64,000 nt of DNA, taken from NCBI GenBank assembly GCA_022059125.1, contig JAEUWY010000005.1, positions 124,001 through 188,000 on the forward strand, in the 5' to 3' direction. The notes below the pieces were generated by a model. That model did no database searches. It worked only from the letters and a program-made list of their open reading frames with translations, and was not told where the DNA came from. Positions 43,307 to 55,600 of the stretch are shown piece by piece. The stretch's first letter is position 1; every line of letters begins with the position of its first letter. Both the position numbers and the translations under genes were made by a program. Source of the stretch: Corynespora cassiicola (taxonomy: Eukaryota; Ascomycota; Dothideomycetes; Pleosporales; Corynesporascaceae).

Positions 43307-44281
43307 CTTGACTGGAGGTAGCGGTCAGATGACCAAAGAAGCGGACAACAACGAGGATTTTGAGTGTAGATGCAGCAGATCAGACAAGCCTACAAGGAAA
43401 CGATATTCGCATCGAGGGAAATCGAGTATTTATCCTCGATCTCTCCCTTTCCCATCGTACTCCTTACCGGCTCCTGTTTGCCGACGCCATACCGTAGTGC
43501 GAGCACGACAACGGTTCTATGATACCACATCTGCGGCATGTACCGATGGCCAGTCCAAGCTTTCCTATACTCGGCGGTGCTCCGAACCGTTGGTTCTTTT
43601 AGCGTACGTTCTGTATAGTGTGGCATGGATGCATTTGCGCGACCATCAATCAACTCTCGGACCCTTTTATTTCAAGTTACCGGTTGTGGCAAGTGGAGCA
43701 ATATCCTGTGGAGCCGCTATTGGTGGACTTGAGTCGTGATGTTTCGAAACGGGCATGTGGAGATGGAAGGGCCGCGGAGGAATTCTTGGGTCTCCCCTGG
43801 ATATACTCCGAGATCCCATGCCCACGTGCGACTACTGTCGGTTCGCTAGCCTTTCGTCCGTAAAAGACTTTCAAGACTTCACCCCCAAGATCGCGGCGTA
43901 GGGCTTTTTTCTCAACTCTAAAATGGGCGGACTTGAGCCCCTTCAGCCTCGCTCCTTCGCTCTTGGCGCCCGAGGCTGTGCGAACTTGAAACTTCGCGAA
44001 CAACACCAAATGAGGAAATCATGGCAATCCTGACATTTCCCATTGGTCGGGTTTCGCAGAGTGGGGACTTAGGGATCCAGTGACTCAGCCTTGCGGCGAT
44101 GTGCTCTAGGGATAAAGCAATGAGCGACGTGATGCTCGCAGGGTAGGAGCTGGACGGGATACGATGTGTGTTGGAAGGGTTGAATCTTCGACGTAGTTCT
44201 CTTAAACGCACATCTGTCTCTTCTTTCCTCAGAATTATTTGATTTCCTTCAACAGCTCGAATCATATCCTCTACACACGAC
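43307..44281. other. Intergenic between lyase and membrane-protein genes
   Basis: This is the promoter region of the leftward lyase gene. A leftward frame at 43918-44283 begins MSCVEDMIRAVEGNQIILRK and looks protein-like for about 40 residues, but the rest does not, and it overlaps the probable leader of the next gene. I do not call it as a gene. Confidence 0.45.
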
Positions 44282-44956
44282 ATGTCCTTCCTCGCCCGCT
44301 ATACGTGCCCCAAGCCTCCGCACTAGGTAGGCACCCAGCGATGGGGCAACCTCACCCTTCTTCCCATAACCTTTTTGGTTCTGGTGATTTGGATACTTCT
44401 CATATCTGACCACATCTACACTCGCATTCTTTGGGACTCTTATGAGAAAGATAACAAGGGCAAAGAAAGTCCCCCCATAAGCTGGGGTATAGAGGGTACT
44501 GGACTGTAAGTAATCACCCGTACGACCAAAACCTCTCTCGAAAAAAAGGCAGCAGGCCGAAACTCACAGATAAAACACAGCCCACTCTTTTTCGCCCGTA
44601 GCTTTGCCCTCCTCGCCGAAGTCATCCATCTGCCCCTACACCATTACTTTGTGCTCACGGGCCGATTGCACCCCGTCAACATTCTGCTCAATACTTTGGT
44701 CTTCAGCATAATTTGGTTAGGATCGGCCGTTCTTGCTGTCACGTACGTCAAAGACGACGTGTGGCCCTACTTTGATCATTCTGCATTTGCTTATGACGAG
44801 CTTGTCATTACCGGGGTGGTTCTTCAGTGGTTCGTTGTGGTTTTGTATATTGTATATGCAGCGTTTTCTTGTATCGCAGTGCATCGATGGAGAAAGCGGG
44901 CAGCAAAAGCCACTGAAAATGCGGCCAAGCTAGATTCGCTGTCGACTAGAGAGTAG
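44282..44956 (+). CDS. Four-helix integral membrane protein, unknown function, with an in-frame TAG near the start
   Basis: The main exons are 44327-44505 and 44581-44956 around a 75-bp intron (GTAAGT...CAG). The product has four hydrophobic segments: LLPITFLVLVIWILLI, then a stretch beginning LFFARSFALLAEVI, then LLNTLVFSIIWLGSAVLAV, then GVVLQWFVVVLYIVYAAF, and a basic tail. A cytosolic or luminal link contains YTRILWDSYEKDNKG. The only upstream in-frame ATG is at 44282, but codon 15 is TAG (44324-44326). Either translation begins in an upstream exon spliced to the TAG|G acceptor at 44327, or a CAG codon has mutated. I do not recognise the family. Confidence 0.55.
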
Positions 44957-45243
44957 CCCTCAGCTGAAAACGGGCTCATCTGTGATTACAGTCACCGCTA
45001 CCATTAATGTTTAATGCCACGTCGTTCTTGAAACATTTGTGTTGAATTGAGGATGAATTGATATATGTACAGGTTCCAATTTTTAGCTCCTTGGGCTGTG
45101 GTTCGTTGATCTCTTGATAAAAATAATAATCTAATCTCATGTCAAAGACATAAATACTGCAGCAACAAACAATGACACGCTATGCTGAGCCCCAAGCCAG
45201 ACCGACAAACCGGGAAAGGAAAGAAAACAAGGCGGAGAGGCGA

Positions 45244-47177
45244 CTACAAAGCTGCTCGCTCCTCACCCAGCTTCTTTCCTGTGAGTACGCTGAAATATTG
45301 GTTCAGAGCCTCGCACGTGCCCTTGCCCTCTGCGAGCTTCACAACAGCGCCGACGTATCCGTCTGGCCGGACGACCACGATGCCGCCCGTCTCCTCGTCC
45401 AAGCCCATCTTGGCATGAGCCGCAGCCTGAGCATTGGGAACCCGCTGATCCCAAATATCATCGGCGTAGACGTGGTCGGCGTATCGTGCAAGCACCTCCG
45501 GGAGCATCTCGCTGATGGATATCTTGGCTCGCGGCGAGTTGAAAACTGTGCACACAGACAAGAAGCGGTTGTGAGGGTTGTGTCGCTCATGGTAGCGATC
45601 TGTCTCCTTGTCATCGTAGTTGAATGCGCTGTAAAAGGAGGATGGGTTCGAAATGTGCGTGGCCAAATCCTTGAGGGCAGTTGCCGACTTGTCGGGCTTG
45701 CCGGCAAAGACGAATAACCTGTAGGATCCGTTCAGAGGAATCTCTTGCTCGAGATGCACAACGTTGGCGTCAACGACCCTGGTAACCGTTGCGGGTGTGA
45801 GAATACGTCCCGTGCGAAGGCTGGTGCCCTTTTGGTACTGGAGGAACAGTGGATGTTGGGCAGGGTGCTCCGGTCCCCAATTGATCGTGTTGGGATTGTA
45901 TGCAACACCATATCCGGAAGTGAACTCGCAAGAAGCCTTAAAAGTCTTGATGAAATCGTTCTCTGCGGGCTCATCACTTGCTGCACCTGCGACTTCTCCT
46001 GCCGACGGGATACGAGCCGAGAAGAGCTTGGCGTATCTGTTGTCGAAGTCAAGAAGGTTCTCCGCAATGAGCTTACGCTCCGACTCATATGTCGACAGAA
46101 TTGAGCGAGGGCTGAAGCCAGATTCGACGTGGTGAATTTTCCAGGCTAGGTTGACAGCATCAAGGAACGCAGTGTTCATGCCCTGGCCCGCCTTGGGAGA
46201 GTGCGTGTGGCAGACATCACCACCCATAAAGACACGCTCATCGAGAGTGTAGCGCTCTGCGATACCCTGTCCGATGGGGTAAACCGAGTACCATTCGACG
46301 CGGTCCCAAGAGATTTCGTATGGCTTGAGAATGTCCTTGGCGCGGCGCTGGACCTCTTCCGCTGTAGCAGTCTTGCGCGGGTGCCAATCGGGATCCGTTG
46401 AAGAAGCAATCTGGATGTACAGACGAACCATGTTATCTTCGCGGGGAATAACCATGATTGAGCCGGCATCAGAGTGGATTGTGCATTTCATCTGGAAAGG
46501 TTAGGGGAAATCGGCAAATTTAATGGAAATGTACCGACCTTGATGTCGGGAAAGTTGGTGCGAACAACACCATCCATCACACCCCACACATGCGCAATGG
46601 GATCTTTGTGATGGATCTTGACTCCCAACTTATCCCTCACGAAGCTCCTCGCGCCCTCGCCACTGAACAAGTACTTGGCGCGTACAGTCTCGGTGTGGGT
46701 ACCGTCCACGTGCGCCAAGCTCACCTGCACCGGGTAGACGGGATCCTTGCCATCATTCTCAAACCCGGTAATCGTCCACGGGCGTTGAATGTGGCCACCG
46801 TTCTTCTCAATGTCGTCGATGAAGACGCGCTCAATCAGGCCCTGGTGCAGGAGTGTCGTGAACGGGTACCTGGCGTCGATGAACTTGGGGCACGAGGCCC
46901 ACGTGCCCGTGCGGTGGATTCCCTTCGAGTTTGGGTCCCAAAAAGCAACTTCGTACACCTTGGCGGGATCGTAGGCCATGACCTTGCGCTTGAGGCCCAT
47001 GTTGCGAAGCAGGTCCAGCGACCGGGGCTGAATGCCATCTGCGCGTCCCGTAGGGGTGGGCTCTGGACGGTTGTCGATGTGTTTTATCCGGTAACCCCAT
47101 CGCGCCAGGCATGTCGAGAGGGTCAGGCCAACCGGCCCCGCGCCAATTATTACGATGTCGTATTTCTGCTCAGCCAT
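45244..47177 (-). CDS. FAD-dependent aromatic hydroxylase, phenol 2-monooxygenase family (628 aa, 2 exons)
   Basis: Exons are 47177-46539 and 46491-45244 with a 47-bp intron; the join gives [15 protein letters not shown]. The N-terminal Rossmann motif is [14 protein letters not shown] (residues about 8-21). The second FAD motif is [19 protein letters not shown]. The C-terminal third ([10 protein letters not shown] onward) is the thioredoxin-like dimerisation domain typical of phenol hydroxylases. The enzyme is a cytosolic NADPH-dependent monooxygenase that ortho-hydroxylates phenolic rings. The natural substrate is not deducible. It is divergent from a P450 starting 1.2 kb away, with a possible small gene between, so joint action on an aromatic compound is possible but unproven. 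Confidence 0.9.
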
Positions 47178-47560
47178 GTCGAGCTGGATAAAGATTCAAG
47201 AGAAGGGGGGATAAATGAAACGGTATCACGGCACAGCGCAATGTAGATTTGGAGGAGGCTGAATGGACGGACGGGGTTGAATTAATACATGGAGGGTGGA
47301 GAACGGACGACGGACGCGAAGAACCATGATTAGAAGCCGCTTGTGGCCGGCAGTAATGTCGGGTTTGTTCTGTGGTCCGCAAAGAACAATAAGGCGCCGA
47401 GAGGGCATGCCGTCAGGGCTCAGGCGCGGGGGCTCATGGCGGAAGAGCATATCGGCAATGGAGGAGCCAAGCCGCGTTGCCTGTTACGGTAAGTGCCCGA
47501 TGGGGAGGGTCACGTGTGTGGCTCGGCGGGCTCGGGTGCTGTCACCTCTCCACGATCCGG
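47178..47560. promoter_or_regulatory. Upstream region of the aromatic hydroxylase gene
   Basis: These 383 bp contain the promoter of the leftward hydroxylase gene. No distinct motif could be assigned beyond a GGTCACGTG E-box-like site near 47509-47517. Nothing else is seen. Confidence 0.3.
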
Positions 47561-48131
47561 TCAAGAGCCCCCCACACCCAACGAGATTACTCCGAGATAG
47601 CTATTCCCGTGTCCCACTGCCTTGAGATGTCGTCCTGTCATGCTTTTATATGCCACGGCATTGGCGGGTGTGCCTCGGCCGAGCCATAGGCCTCGCCATT
47701 GTCGCTGTCCGAGAATATCTTGCATTCGCTCTCGTAGTCGCACGAGCTGACGACACGTCGTCTCAACAACCTCTGGCTGGAAGGCCACGCGAACGATTGG
47801 CGCGACGACCCGTACGAGGTAATAAAGGCAGTACTTGGATGTTCCCTAAAAGGGTATCACGGCAATCAATTGCCCCCAGCACGTCCGGGCCATGGGACTG
47901 GCGAGAGTCGATCTCGTGCGCAAGCTGACGCTTCAACACACCTCTTAGCGCATGGTAGAGATTACAAACTTTCTCTGAAGACCTGTTCGGATTGGTGTCC
48001 TTGCTAAGCACTACCAAGCCTGGTTGAGGCGCATTAGACAGCACCCTGAAGACGCCAGCGCCCTGGTTCAACCCAATTGCAGGCCACATAGGGCGACGCC
48101 AATTCGTCACGGCGTCGATCTCCCATGTCAT
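47561..48131 (-). CDS. Hypothetical protein (about 170 aa, 2 exons)
   Basis: Exons fit as 48131-47835 and 47776-47561 with a 58-bp intron (GTACTG...CAG). The first exon has plausible protein composition (WPAIGLNQGAGVFRVLSN, SEKVCNLYHALRGVLKRQL). The second starts PEVVETTCRQLVRLRERMQD, which is helical. I do not recognise the family; no motif, signal peptide or membrane helix is clear. It sits between the divergent hydroxylase and P450 genes. It could be a genuine small gene, the remnant of a larger one, or chance reading frames. Confidence 0.3.
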
Positions 48132-48406
48132 GGTCTGGGGTAGAGGCCCTAGCTCTTAGTTGTGATTTTAGCATGGGTCTGGTGCATCGTCACACCTTAT
48201 TCGCTCCTCGCCCCAAGCTTCATCATCGTGAGAGGGAGGACCGCAAGTATGGGAAGCCCTATGTTCGGTCTCGCGTCAGCACATAGCCGTGCGAGAGTGC
48301 TGATATTAAAGACGGGAAGATTTGAGCAGAAGGTCTACATCAAGTCTCCATTTTGCATCTAACAGTTACCTCTAGTTGTGCTGCAACAACCATTTCTGCC
48401 ATAACC

Positions 48407-50243
48407 ATGTCTTCCACTAGCATTCCCGTGGCACTACACACTGTCTTGCATGAATATCTATACTTGATCCCTCTTATCATTCCCACAATCTACATTGTAT
48501 ATCAACGCCGCTTCTCCCCTTTAGCCCAATTTCCCGGCCCCTTCCTCGCTTCACTGACCAAACTATGGCTCGTCTACAAGATCCGCCAAGGCCAATATCA
48601 CCGCCTAATTCAAACCCTCCACGCCCAATACGGTCCCGTAGTACGCATCGGGCCGGACGAGCTCAGCATCGCCGACCCAGAAGCCGTCAAGCAGATATAC
48701 AGCGGCGGGTCCCGGTTCCAAAAGTCGTACTGGTACTCTGTCATCCAGGGAAAGAGGAAGTTCGACCTGTTTGCCGGCAGAGACGAGAAGATTCACGGAC
48801 ATCATCGCAAGATGGTGGCGCGGGCGTTTGCTCTGGACACTCTGCGGGACCTGGAGCCGTATGTGGACAAGTGTATTGGGGTTTTGATGGAGAAGGTTGA
48901 CGGCATGGCCGGGTCGAGCATCGATATGGGAAAGTGGGTGCAGTTGTTTGCGTTTGGTGAGCCATTCTTATTTCTTCCAACGTAGAGATGAACCATCTCA
49001 CCTTTCTCGATTTCTCATCCCATGCTCATCCATACACCCAACCAAAACGACAATCCCCCATTGCTGACCTTTGCCCTCAGATGTGATTGGCGAAATAACA
49101 TGGTCCACCTCTTTCTCCTACCTCCTCAACGGCACGTCCTCGGGAACCTTCGCCACAATCCGCTCCATAGCCTCGTGCGGCGCCTGGCTCGGCCACATCC
49201 CCCTCCTCTACACACTGCACGAGTTCCTCAAGCCCCTGATAGGCACCCACCTCGCCATCGCCGCCCGCCACGGCTCCCTCCGCGCCTTCGCCCTTCGCGA
49301 GACGCAGGCCTGCGCCCGCAACCCAGACGCAAGGCCCGACATGGTGTCCCGCATGCTAGCCACGCATGCGCAGCGGCCCGACGAGTTCAGCTACGACGAT
49401 GTGGTCAGCCAGGCCACGTCCAACATCAACGCTGGGAGCGACACGACGGCCGTGGCGCTGCGGGCGGTGCTGTTCCAGTTGCTGACGCACGGCGCTGCCA
49501 TGGAGCGGCTGGTCTGCGAGATTGATGCCGCGAGGGCGGACGGCAGGCTTGAGGATCCGCCCAGCTACGACCAGGCGGCCAGGTTGGAGTACCTGCAGGC
49601 GGTCCTGTATGAGGGGCTGAGGGTGTGTCCGTCCGTTGGGTTGAATCTGCCGCGTGTGGTGCCCGAGGGGGGCATGAGGGTTAGGGGCAAGTATGTGCCG
49701 GCGGGGTATGTGGTTGGAGCGAACGCGTGGGCGGTACATTTGGATGAGGGAGTTTATGGGGAGGATGCGGGGGAGTTTCGGCCGGAGAGATGGATCGAGG
49801 GCAAGAGCGAGGGGGTGAAGGGGGAGATGAGTGAGTGTTCTTTTGGCTCTTCCGTCTGCTTCTCTTCCTGTGCCGCCTTGTCGTCTGACCACGCATACTG
49901 ACCTCTTCGAACACAGTGCGCAACTTCCTCACGTTTGGTGGCGGCTCGCGTGCCTGTCTCGGCCGCAACATTGCATGGATGGAAATGTCAAAGCTCATCC
50001 CAGCGCTCTTGATGCGATATGACATTGAGCTCGTTGACCCCTCACTGTGGCGCGAGACATGCTTGTTCGTTAACCCATCTTTTCTTCATCATCCTCTCCT
50101 GCCGTCTCTTTCCATCCCGTCAAAGCCATAGCGGTATGCGATGGGTTAGAATCACCAGCTAACATTTGACATTCAGACTCTTCGTGCATCAGACAGGTCT
50201 GCATGTTCGCATGAAGCCTCGCAAAAACCTTGGCGCCGCATGA
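48407..50243 (+). CDS. Cytochrome P450, pisatin-demethylase-like (504 aa, 4 exons)
   Basis: Exons are 48407-48956, 49081-49830, 49917-50064 and 50177-50243. The N-terminal anchor is at about residues 12-32, followed by FPGPFLASLTKLW, characteristic of the fungal CYP57/pisatin-demethylase style. The I-helix AGSDTT is at 301-306, the ExxR motif EGLR at 361-364, and the heme loop FGGGSRACLG at 440-449 with Cys447 as iron ligand. It should be an ER-bound monooxygenase; the family includes enzymes that detoxify plant phenolics, but the substrate is not deducible. The last donor (GTTCGT, phase 2) is the least certain join. The stop lies 14 bp before a MITE, so that element is probably transcribed in the 3' untranslated region. 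Confidence 0.85.
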
Positions 50244-50257
50244 GCGAGTCAGTTATA

Positions 50258-50388
50258 CAGTCCTCCCCCCTCAGTTCGGATGTCTAGCGCGATACACCTT
50301 TTTCCAATCGGGAGAGTTGATTGTGGAGCCGACAGAGCAGCAAACGGCCGGTATAGAACGCTAGACATCTAAACTGGGGACAAGACTG
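50258..50388. mobile_element. 131-bp MITE with CAGTC termini (Tc1/mariner-like)
   Basis: The left end reads CAGTCCTCC...CAGTTCGGATGTCTAGCG and the right end is its reverse complement with a few changes, giving terminal inverted repeats of about 32 bp. The inner 17 bp match except for CG versus TA at two adjacent positions. The left end is preceded by TA; the right end is followed by CA. TA target duplication and CAGT ends are typical of Tc1/mariner-Fot1-type elements. At 131 bp it is non-autonomous. Confidence 0.6.
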
Positions 50389-51126
50389 CAATAATGCCAA
50401 TATGTGATGTGCAGCATGATAAACGGCCACTCCATCTCTTCCTCTTCTCTTCACACCTTCATGGCGGCAAAATCCAAGGCAATGCAACCCACAAACAAAA
50501 AGGACAAATGTGCCATCAAGTTCTCATTTTTGGTACTTCTGCAACTCTTTGAATATTCATTTATTCATCTTCTACTCACCAATTAAGCTCTTTATTATAG
50601 ATGCCGTTTCAGTGGCAACCGGACTAACATTGAATTGGAGAGTGACGCGTGAGAGTCCTTCCTTCTACAAAACGAGCCCAAGTCTCGGTAGAGTCAAAGC
50701 TCCCCTCGGGATAGAACCCTTCCTTTCCACCCCACACAAATACTTTGACACTCTGGTGATCTTACTTGACATGGAGGACTAATACTTTATGTGAAGATGG
50801 AGTTAGATGGAGTTTCCATGGACTCTGGAACCAGTCGTTGGGGCTGTCTCTAGACATTCCCTCGACAGTCTTGCCATAGAATCCAATCCTTGAAGGTTCA
50901 CAACTAGTGCTAAAAGATGCTCCGATAATGTGTATATTGCATAAGGGGAATCTTTAGAATTTGCGTGCATGTGATTAGAAAATTTAGTCCTGTTAAAAGT
51001 TTAGTATAGAGCATAAGTAGAATAGTTAATAAACTTACCCTTGTATCATCGCTTAAAGCGGTGGCCCTTACTGATACAGTAGGCAGGAAACATCTAGAGT
51101 GATGCGTATATTGACTGATAGTTGCA
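50389..51126. other. Intergenic, nothing recognised
   Basis: This lies between the MITE and the 3' end of the next leftward gene. GC content is moderate to low. No open frame with recognisable content or repeat is seen. Confidence 0.5.
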
Positions 51127-52101
51127 TTAACCAAAGAAGATTGGGTTGGTAACCCGAAAATCAGGGGGACTGGCCCACTGATAGTTGGTGTGGGGGAGGG
51201 TTATTAGCATGATATTCCGTTCCCTTTCGTAGCGAATCACTGGTTTTGGTGGGTCGTTGTTCATCAGCGATTGGGAGGGGATACTTGTCGTGCCGCGTAG
51301 AGGAGGGCCACGGCAGGTAGCAGGCTGAGGGTTAATTGGTGCGCGCTGAAGGTTATTCAGTTTTCCATCATTAGCATCACATCGGTTTAGACCCACCTGT
51401 TGTGGGTCCACTTGGGTTTCCTCGTTTTCATCTTCGTCTTTCGAGTCAGAGACTACGTATCCTTCGGGGAATCTGTGTCGTGGTTGCTCATCGCTTGGGA
51501 CATGGATAGAATGGTTGAGGTCCACGTTATTACTAGAGCGGTCGGTAGGTGGCGGCACGGGCTGTGGGGAAGGGCGCGGAGGAAGTTCCATTTTCTGAAT
51601 GGCATCGAGGGCATCTTGATTGAGGTCGGTATGCCATCTCAGATGTTGGTAGTTGAGGTTCAAGTCCTGTTGCTTCTTCAGAATGGCTGGAGGTGGGTGG
51701 GAGGCGTCGAGGGAGGTTGGAGAGGTGGCCGTTTGTTGTCCCCCAGCGGGGTCACATGAGAGCATTGAGGGTCGCGCATTCCGTTTCCAGCTGGTTGAGG
51801 CATCGGCGGTGGGACAAGCAGTTGAGTGGGGAAGGAGGTGCGGAAAGTCGTGCCTTCCTCTCAGAGTTTGTTGGTGCAGGATGATACGATGCGACGGTGC
51901 CTGCACAAGCCTCTCTCACTCAAGCTGGAATCTCTGGTTATGCTTGCAGATACCTCTGTAAACAGCCAGACAAGGAGTGGGGATCGTTGGCGTGGACCTG
52001 TCCATGCCTCCGTGAACTGACTCCACCTTCATGGCCAAAAGAACGAAGACAATGCAACTACCGAGCAGAAAGCACAAGTGCGCAGCTTCCAAATACGTCA
52101 T
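51127..52101 (-). CDS. Hypothetical membrane-anchored Pro/Asp-rich protein
   Basis: I do not recognise the family. A start at 52101 gives MTYLEAAHLCFLLGSCIVFV, an evident signal anchor. The same frame is interrupted by a TGA at 51913-51915 and then continues open from 51906 to the stop at 51127 with Pro, Asn, Asp and Gln-rich content (DSKDEDENEETQVDPQQ, NPQPATCRGPPLRG). Both parts share one frame, so a small intron of length divisible by three over the TGA is likely; I could not choose its borders. The product would be an extracellular or luminal disordered protein with one N-terminal helix. It lies head-to-tail downstream of the TBC gene. Confidence 0.45.
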
Positions 52102-52647
52102 GATTTCTATCAGCCCAACATCTACAACACCCTCGCTCCTCACTCCCGCACTCATCCATCTCCAAGCCACACAATCGCCCAGGAATTCAAAGATGAATCA
52201 TGCACACTCGCACTGCCCCTCTTGTAATCCCAAGGAACGGAAAAGGGAAAGGAAGGGTATCAATCGATCAGCCCCGACAGCAGCGAAAAAAAAAAAGTCT
52301 TCCATCACTCTTCCGCACTCACTCAGCACACCACTCATCTATCCCATCTCATCAAGACGCAGACTCGAGAGAAACAAGAAGCAGAAAACGAAAAAAAGGC
52401 TCAGTCTCTGGGAAGGGGGTATTTGTATTCCGATGATGAAGATGCCAGATGCGCCACTAATGCAGTGTGAGAGGGAAAGAAGACATAGGGAACAAGGAAT
52501 GAAATGCCGTCTAAGTTGGGGACAAGGAATGTCGGGATTGCATTGGTCTGTAGGTGGGTATCGCGAGCCGAATAGGGAAGGAACCGAAATGTTATCAAGT
52601 GTTGGAAAAGTGAAATAAAAAAGGACATGTTTTCTCGTTCGAAAAAA
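52102..52647. other. Intergenic between hypothetical gene and TBC gene
   Basis: This holds the promoter of the leftward hypothetical gene and the 3' end of the TBC gene. A-runs (52285-52297, 52391-52397) and no coding signal are seen. Confidence 0.5.
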
Positions 52648-55600
52648 TCAGGCGCGCCATAGAGACTCTTCCTCAATGGGCATGGGCGTCCGCGTCGACA
52701 GGCTCTCGAGGCTCTGGTTTAGGAGCTCGGCCTCCTCTTCCTCTTCGCTTCGCTGAGATGCGTGGGACATTGGGGTCCTCATCGGGCTCGTTCGCAGCGA
52801 GAGGTCGGCGTCTAGGCTCGCGGAAATGGACGGCGCTTTGCTGGATTCGCTCTCTTGGGGTGGCGTCTCCTCGGTGATGGCACTAGCTCGCTTTTTGGCG
52901 CGTTCCTGGCGAGCTTCTTCGCGTTGACGCATGACCTCCTGCTCGTAGGCCACAGCTCGTGCACGGCGCTCCTCGACATCCTTGCGCTTGACCACCTTGT
53001 TGAGCGCGTCGCTGGCTTGAATAAGGCCATCAATACTGATGGCGTGGTTCGTCATCTGGTGGTTGATGTAGTGATATACGCCAGCAGGCGTGTCACATTG
53101 CAGCAGCGCCTTTTCGTTCAACTTGAGCAACGCGAGAGCGATTTGAAACAAGAAAGTAGAACCATCGTGCATGCACAAGACGACGTCCCACACACGGTAC
53201 AAGGCCTCGGCAGATAGACAGTCTGTAAACACGGAGAGGAACCACTGGAAGGTGAGCGCTTCGAGCTCAATCTCGAGCATCTCGAGATGGTTGGACAACT
53301 TGGGCAACAGCTCGACAACATATTCCCGGAGGACCGACTGATCGGCACGAGACGTAAGCAAGTGCTGGTCATAGTAGTTTTGGGGGAGTATGTTTTCAAT
53401 CATGGTGGCCAGAACCCAGAACGCATCCTCGGCGGTCGGCATGATGAGCAGCAGGCATGCGGTGATGAGATTCATGCCCTGGCAGTACCCGACCTCTGGA
53501 TTGCGGCGAGAGTAGGCAAGCAGAACCTCGTTCAACTTGTGGACACCAGGACCCTTGCGGAAGAAGATGTTGTCCGTGAGCGTGCGAGTGATGTCCATCT
53601 GGATTTGGGCCACGATGCTTGGGTTGTCCTCGCCGTTACTGACGATGTCCTCGTAGTATCCCGGGATGCGCAGAGCAGAAGCTCCGCTGCATTCTGCCCA
53701 AATTTTGGCCCGATAGGCGACCGGAATACCACCGAGCACGAGCCGACGAAACTCTTGCCATTTGGCGCGCCCGACTTTGCCCTTGTTGCCCAATCCTGCG
53801 ATGCCAATGATTTCTCCGTCTGCCAGAAGAGTCTCTGGCATGGCGTGTCCTTTGGCACGGCCCTCGCTCGCACTCACAGCATCTCCCTCGCGTTTCCGTT
53901 CGGCGCGCACTTTGCGAAGGAACTCGTTCCACTTGACCGTCTTGTCGCGTTGCAGGTTGTCATGAAGATCAGTTAATTGCTCCAACAGCACCCTGACAGG
54001 GTCAGACTGTTGAGGGTGAGGGCTGACAGGCGTCGTCGGCCCCAGAGAAGGCGACGAAATGGCGAATTCGGCATTGCCTGAGACGATGCGAGAAGGAGAC
54101 GGCTCAGGATTGACGCTCGTGACTGGGAGAGATCCACGCTTGGCCATGGAAATCTGGCTCAGTTTGGGTCCAGAAAGTTCGGCTTCAGGCGACTCGACCG
54201 ATGTGATGGGAGCTGCCGAAGGCGTATGTGAGAGAAGTTCGGTCGGGTGCGTCGCAAGCTTGAGATAATCGGCCCAAGTCTTTGTTGACTGGCCAGGAGC
54301 TTGCTCCCCTGAGCTTCCGCTGCGCTGGGAGGGGGGCCGCGAAGTCTCATTAGCATCTGAATGAGGCGGCTTGACGTCGTCCGAGTCTTCATGCATGCCC
54401 AATGCGCTGAGGACCGATCTGCCATCTCCCAGAGATTCAATGTTGCTGTTTCTTTTTTGCTTGGCCAAAGCTGCAGCAGCCTCACTCTGCCGTTTCTTCC
54501 GCCGTTGATCATAGATGAAACCAAACCTGTCCGTCAGGTATTCGTTGCTCGTGGCAAATCTGTTGTGGTGCTGCACAAGTGTCGGCGGTCGGGAATCTTC
54601 TGGCAAGATTCTGTCCATCTCAACCGGTCCGAGATTGCTCATTCCGCGTTCTGGAGGGTGAGGGCTGGGTGCTGAAGGTGCTGCCTTGGGTGCCTCCGAA
54701 GATATGCTTTTGATGGTACCATTGGGCCCCAGGGTTCGTCCAGCCCGCTTTTGCGCATTCACCAAGGCACTTTTGGCTGACTGAGTTGTCCTGGTGGAGT
54801 CCATGGATGCGGTTCGATCGGCGGGGTCGGACGGTATGCTCTTGCGGCCGCGGGTAGAGTTTGCCTTGTCAGCATTGCCACGCTGGCTGTTGCCCGCCAC
54901 CATCTTCAGGGTCCAGTTCACGAATGACGTGGACGAACGGCGGGAGGATGATGTTGACTGAACCTGATCCTCGCTCTGGAGCCTACGCAAGGTGGGAATG
55001 GCGCCGCCGGCCTCTGGGGGCACGAACAGTTCGCTGCTGATGGGCTTGCGCGTCTGCTTCGCCCCGCTCGAGGCCCTGGATCGGGTCTGCCCAGAAATGC
55101 TCTCCGCATCTCGATCCACGAAGCTGGCCACAGAGGGCGCTCGGCTGCTCTTCCTGCTCGCTCCGTTCCAAATGTAGCTCTTCCAGTTGCTGCGTCCAGT
55201 TTCGCGGGGGACGTCGAGGGTAGACTTGACGGACAAATCGTCGGCGTCGGGTGCCGCGCTGGCAGACTCGAAGCCCAGGGCGTCCGGGTAATCAGCGACT
55301 TCGTCTTCCATGGCGCGTGCAAGTCTCAGGTCAATGGGATCCTCTGGGTGCATTCCGGGCAGTTCATTGTCGCTGCCCCTCTTCCTGCCTCTGAATCCAT
55401 TGGGACCTTCACTCTGGTCTCGGGTCCTCTCCAGTTCGCGCAGCCTAGTCTCAATGTCCATGTTGGACACCTCGCATTCCTGCAACATCTTCCTCAGGAT
55501 GCGCTCGCGCTCCTCTGCTTTTCTCCGCAGGGCCGTGATTTGCGCGTCGCGCTGGGCCAAGTCACCAGCCAGCTGTTTAACCAGCGTGACGGCGCTCGTG

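Noticed and set aside
43918..44283. 122-codon reverse frame beginning MSCVEDMIRAVEGN
   Set aside because: Only the first 40 residues look protein-like. It overlaps the probable leader of the membrane-protein gene and has no recognisable family.
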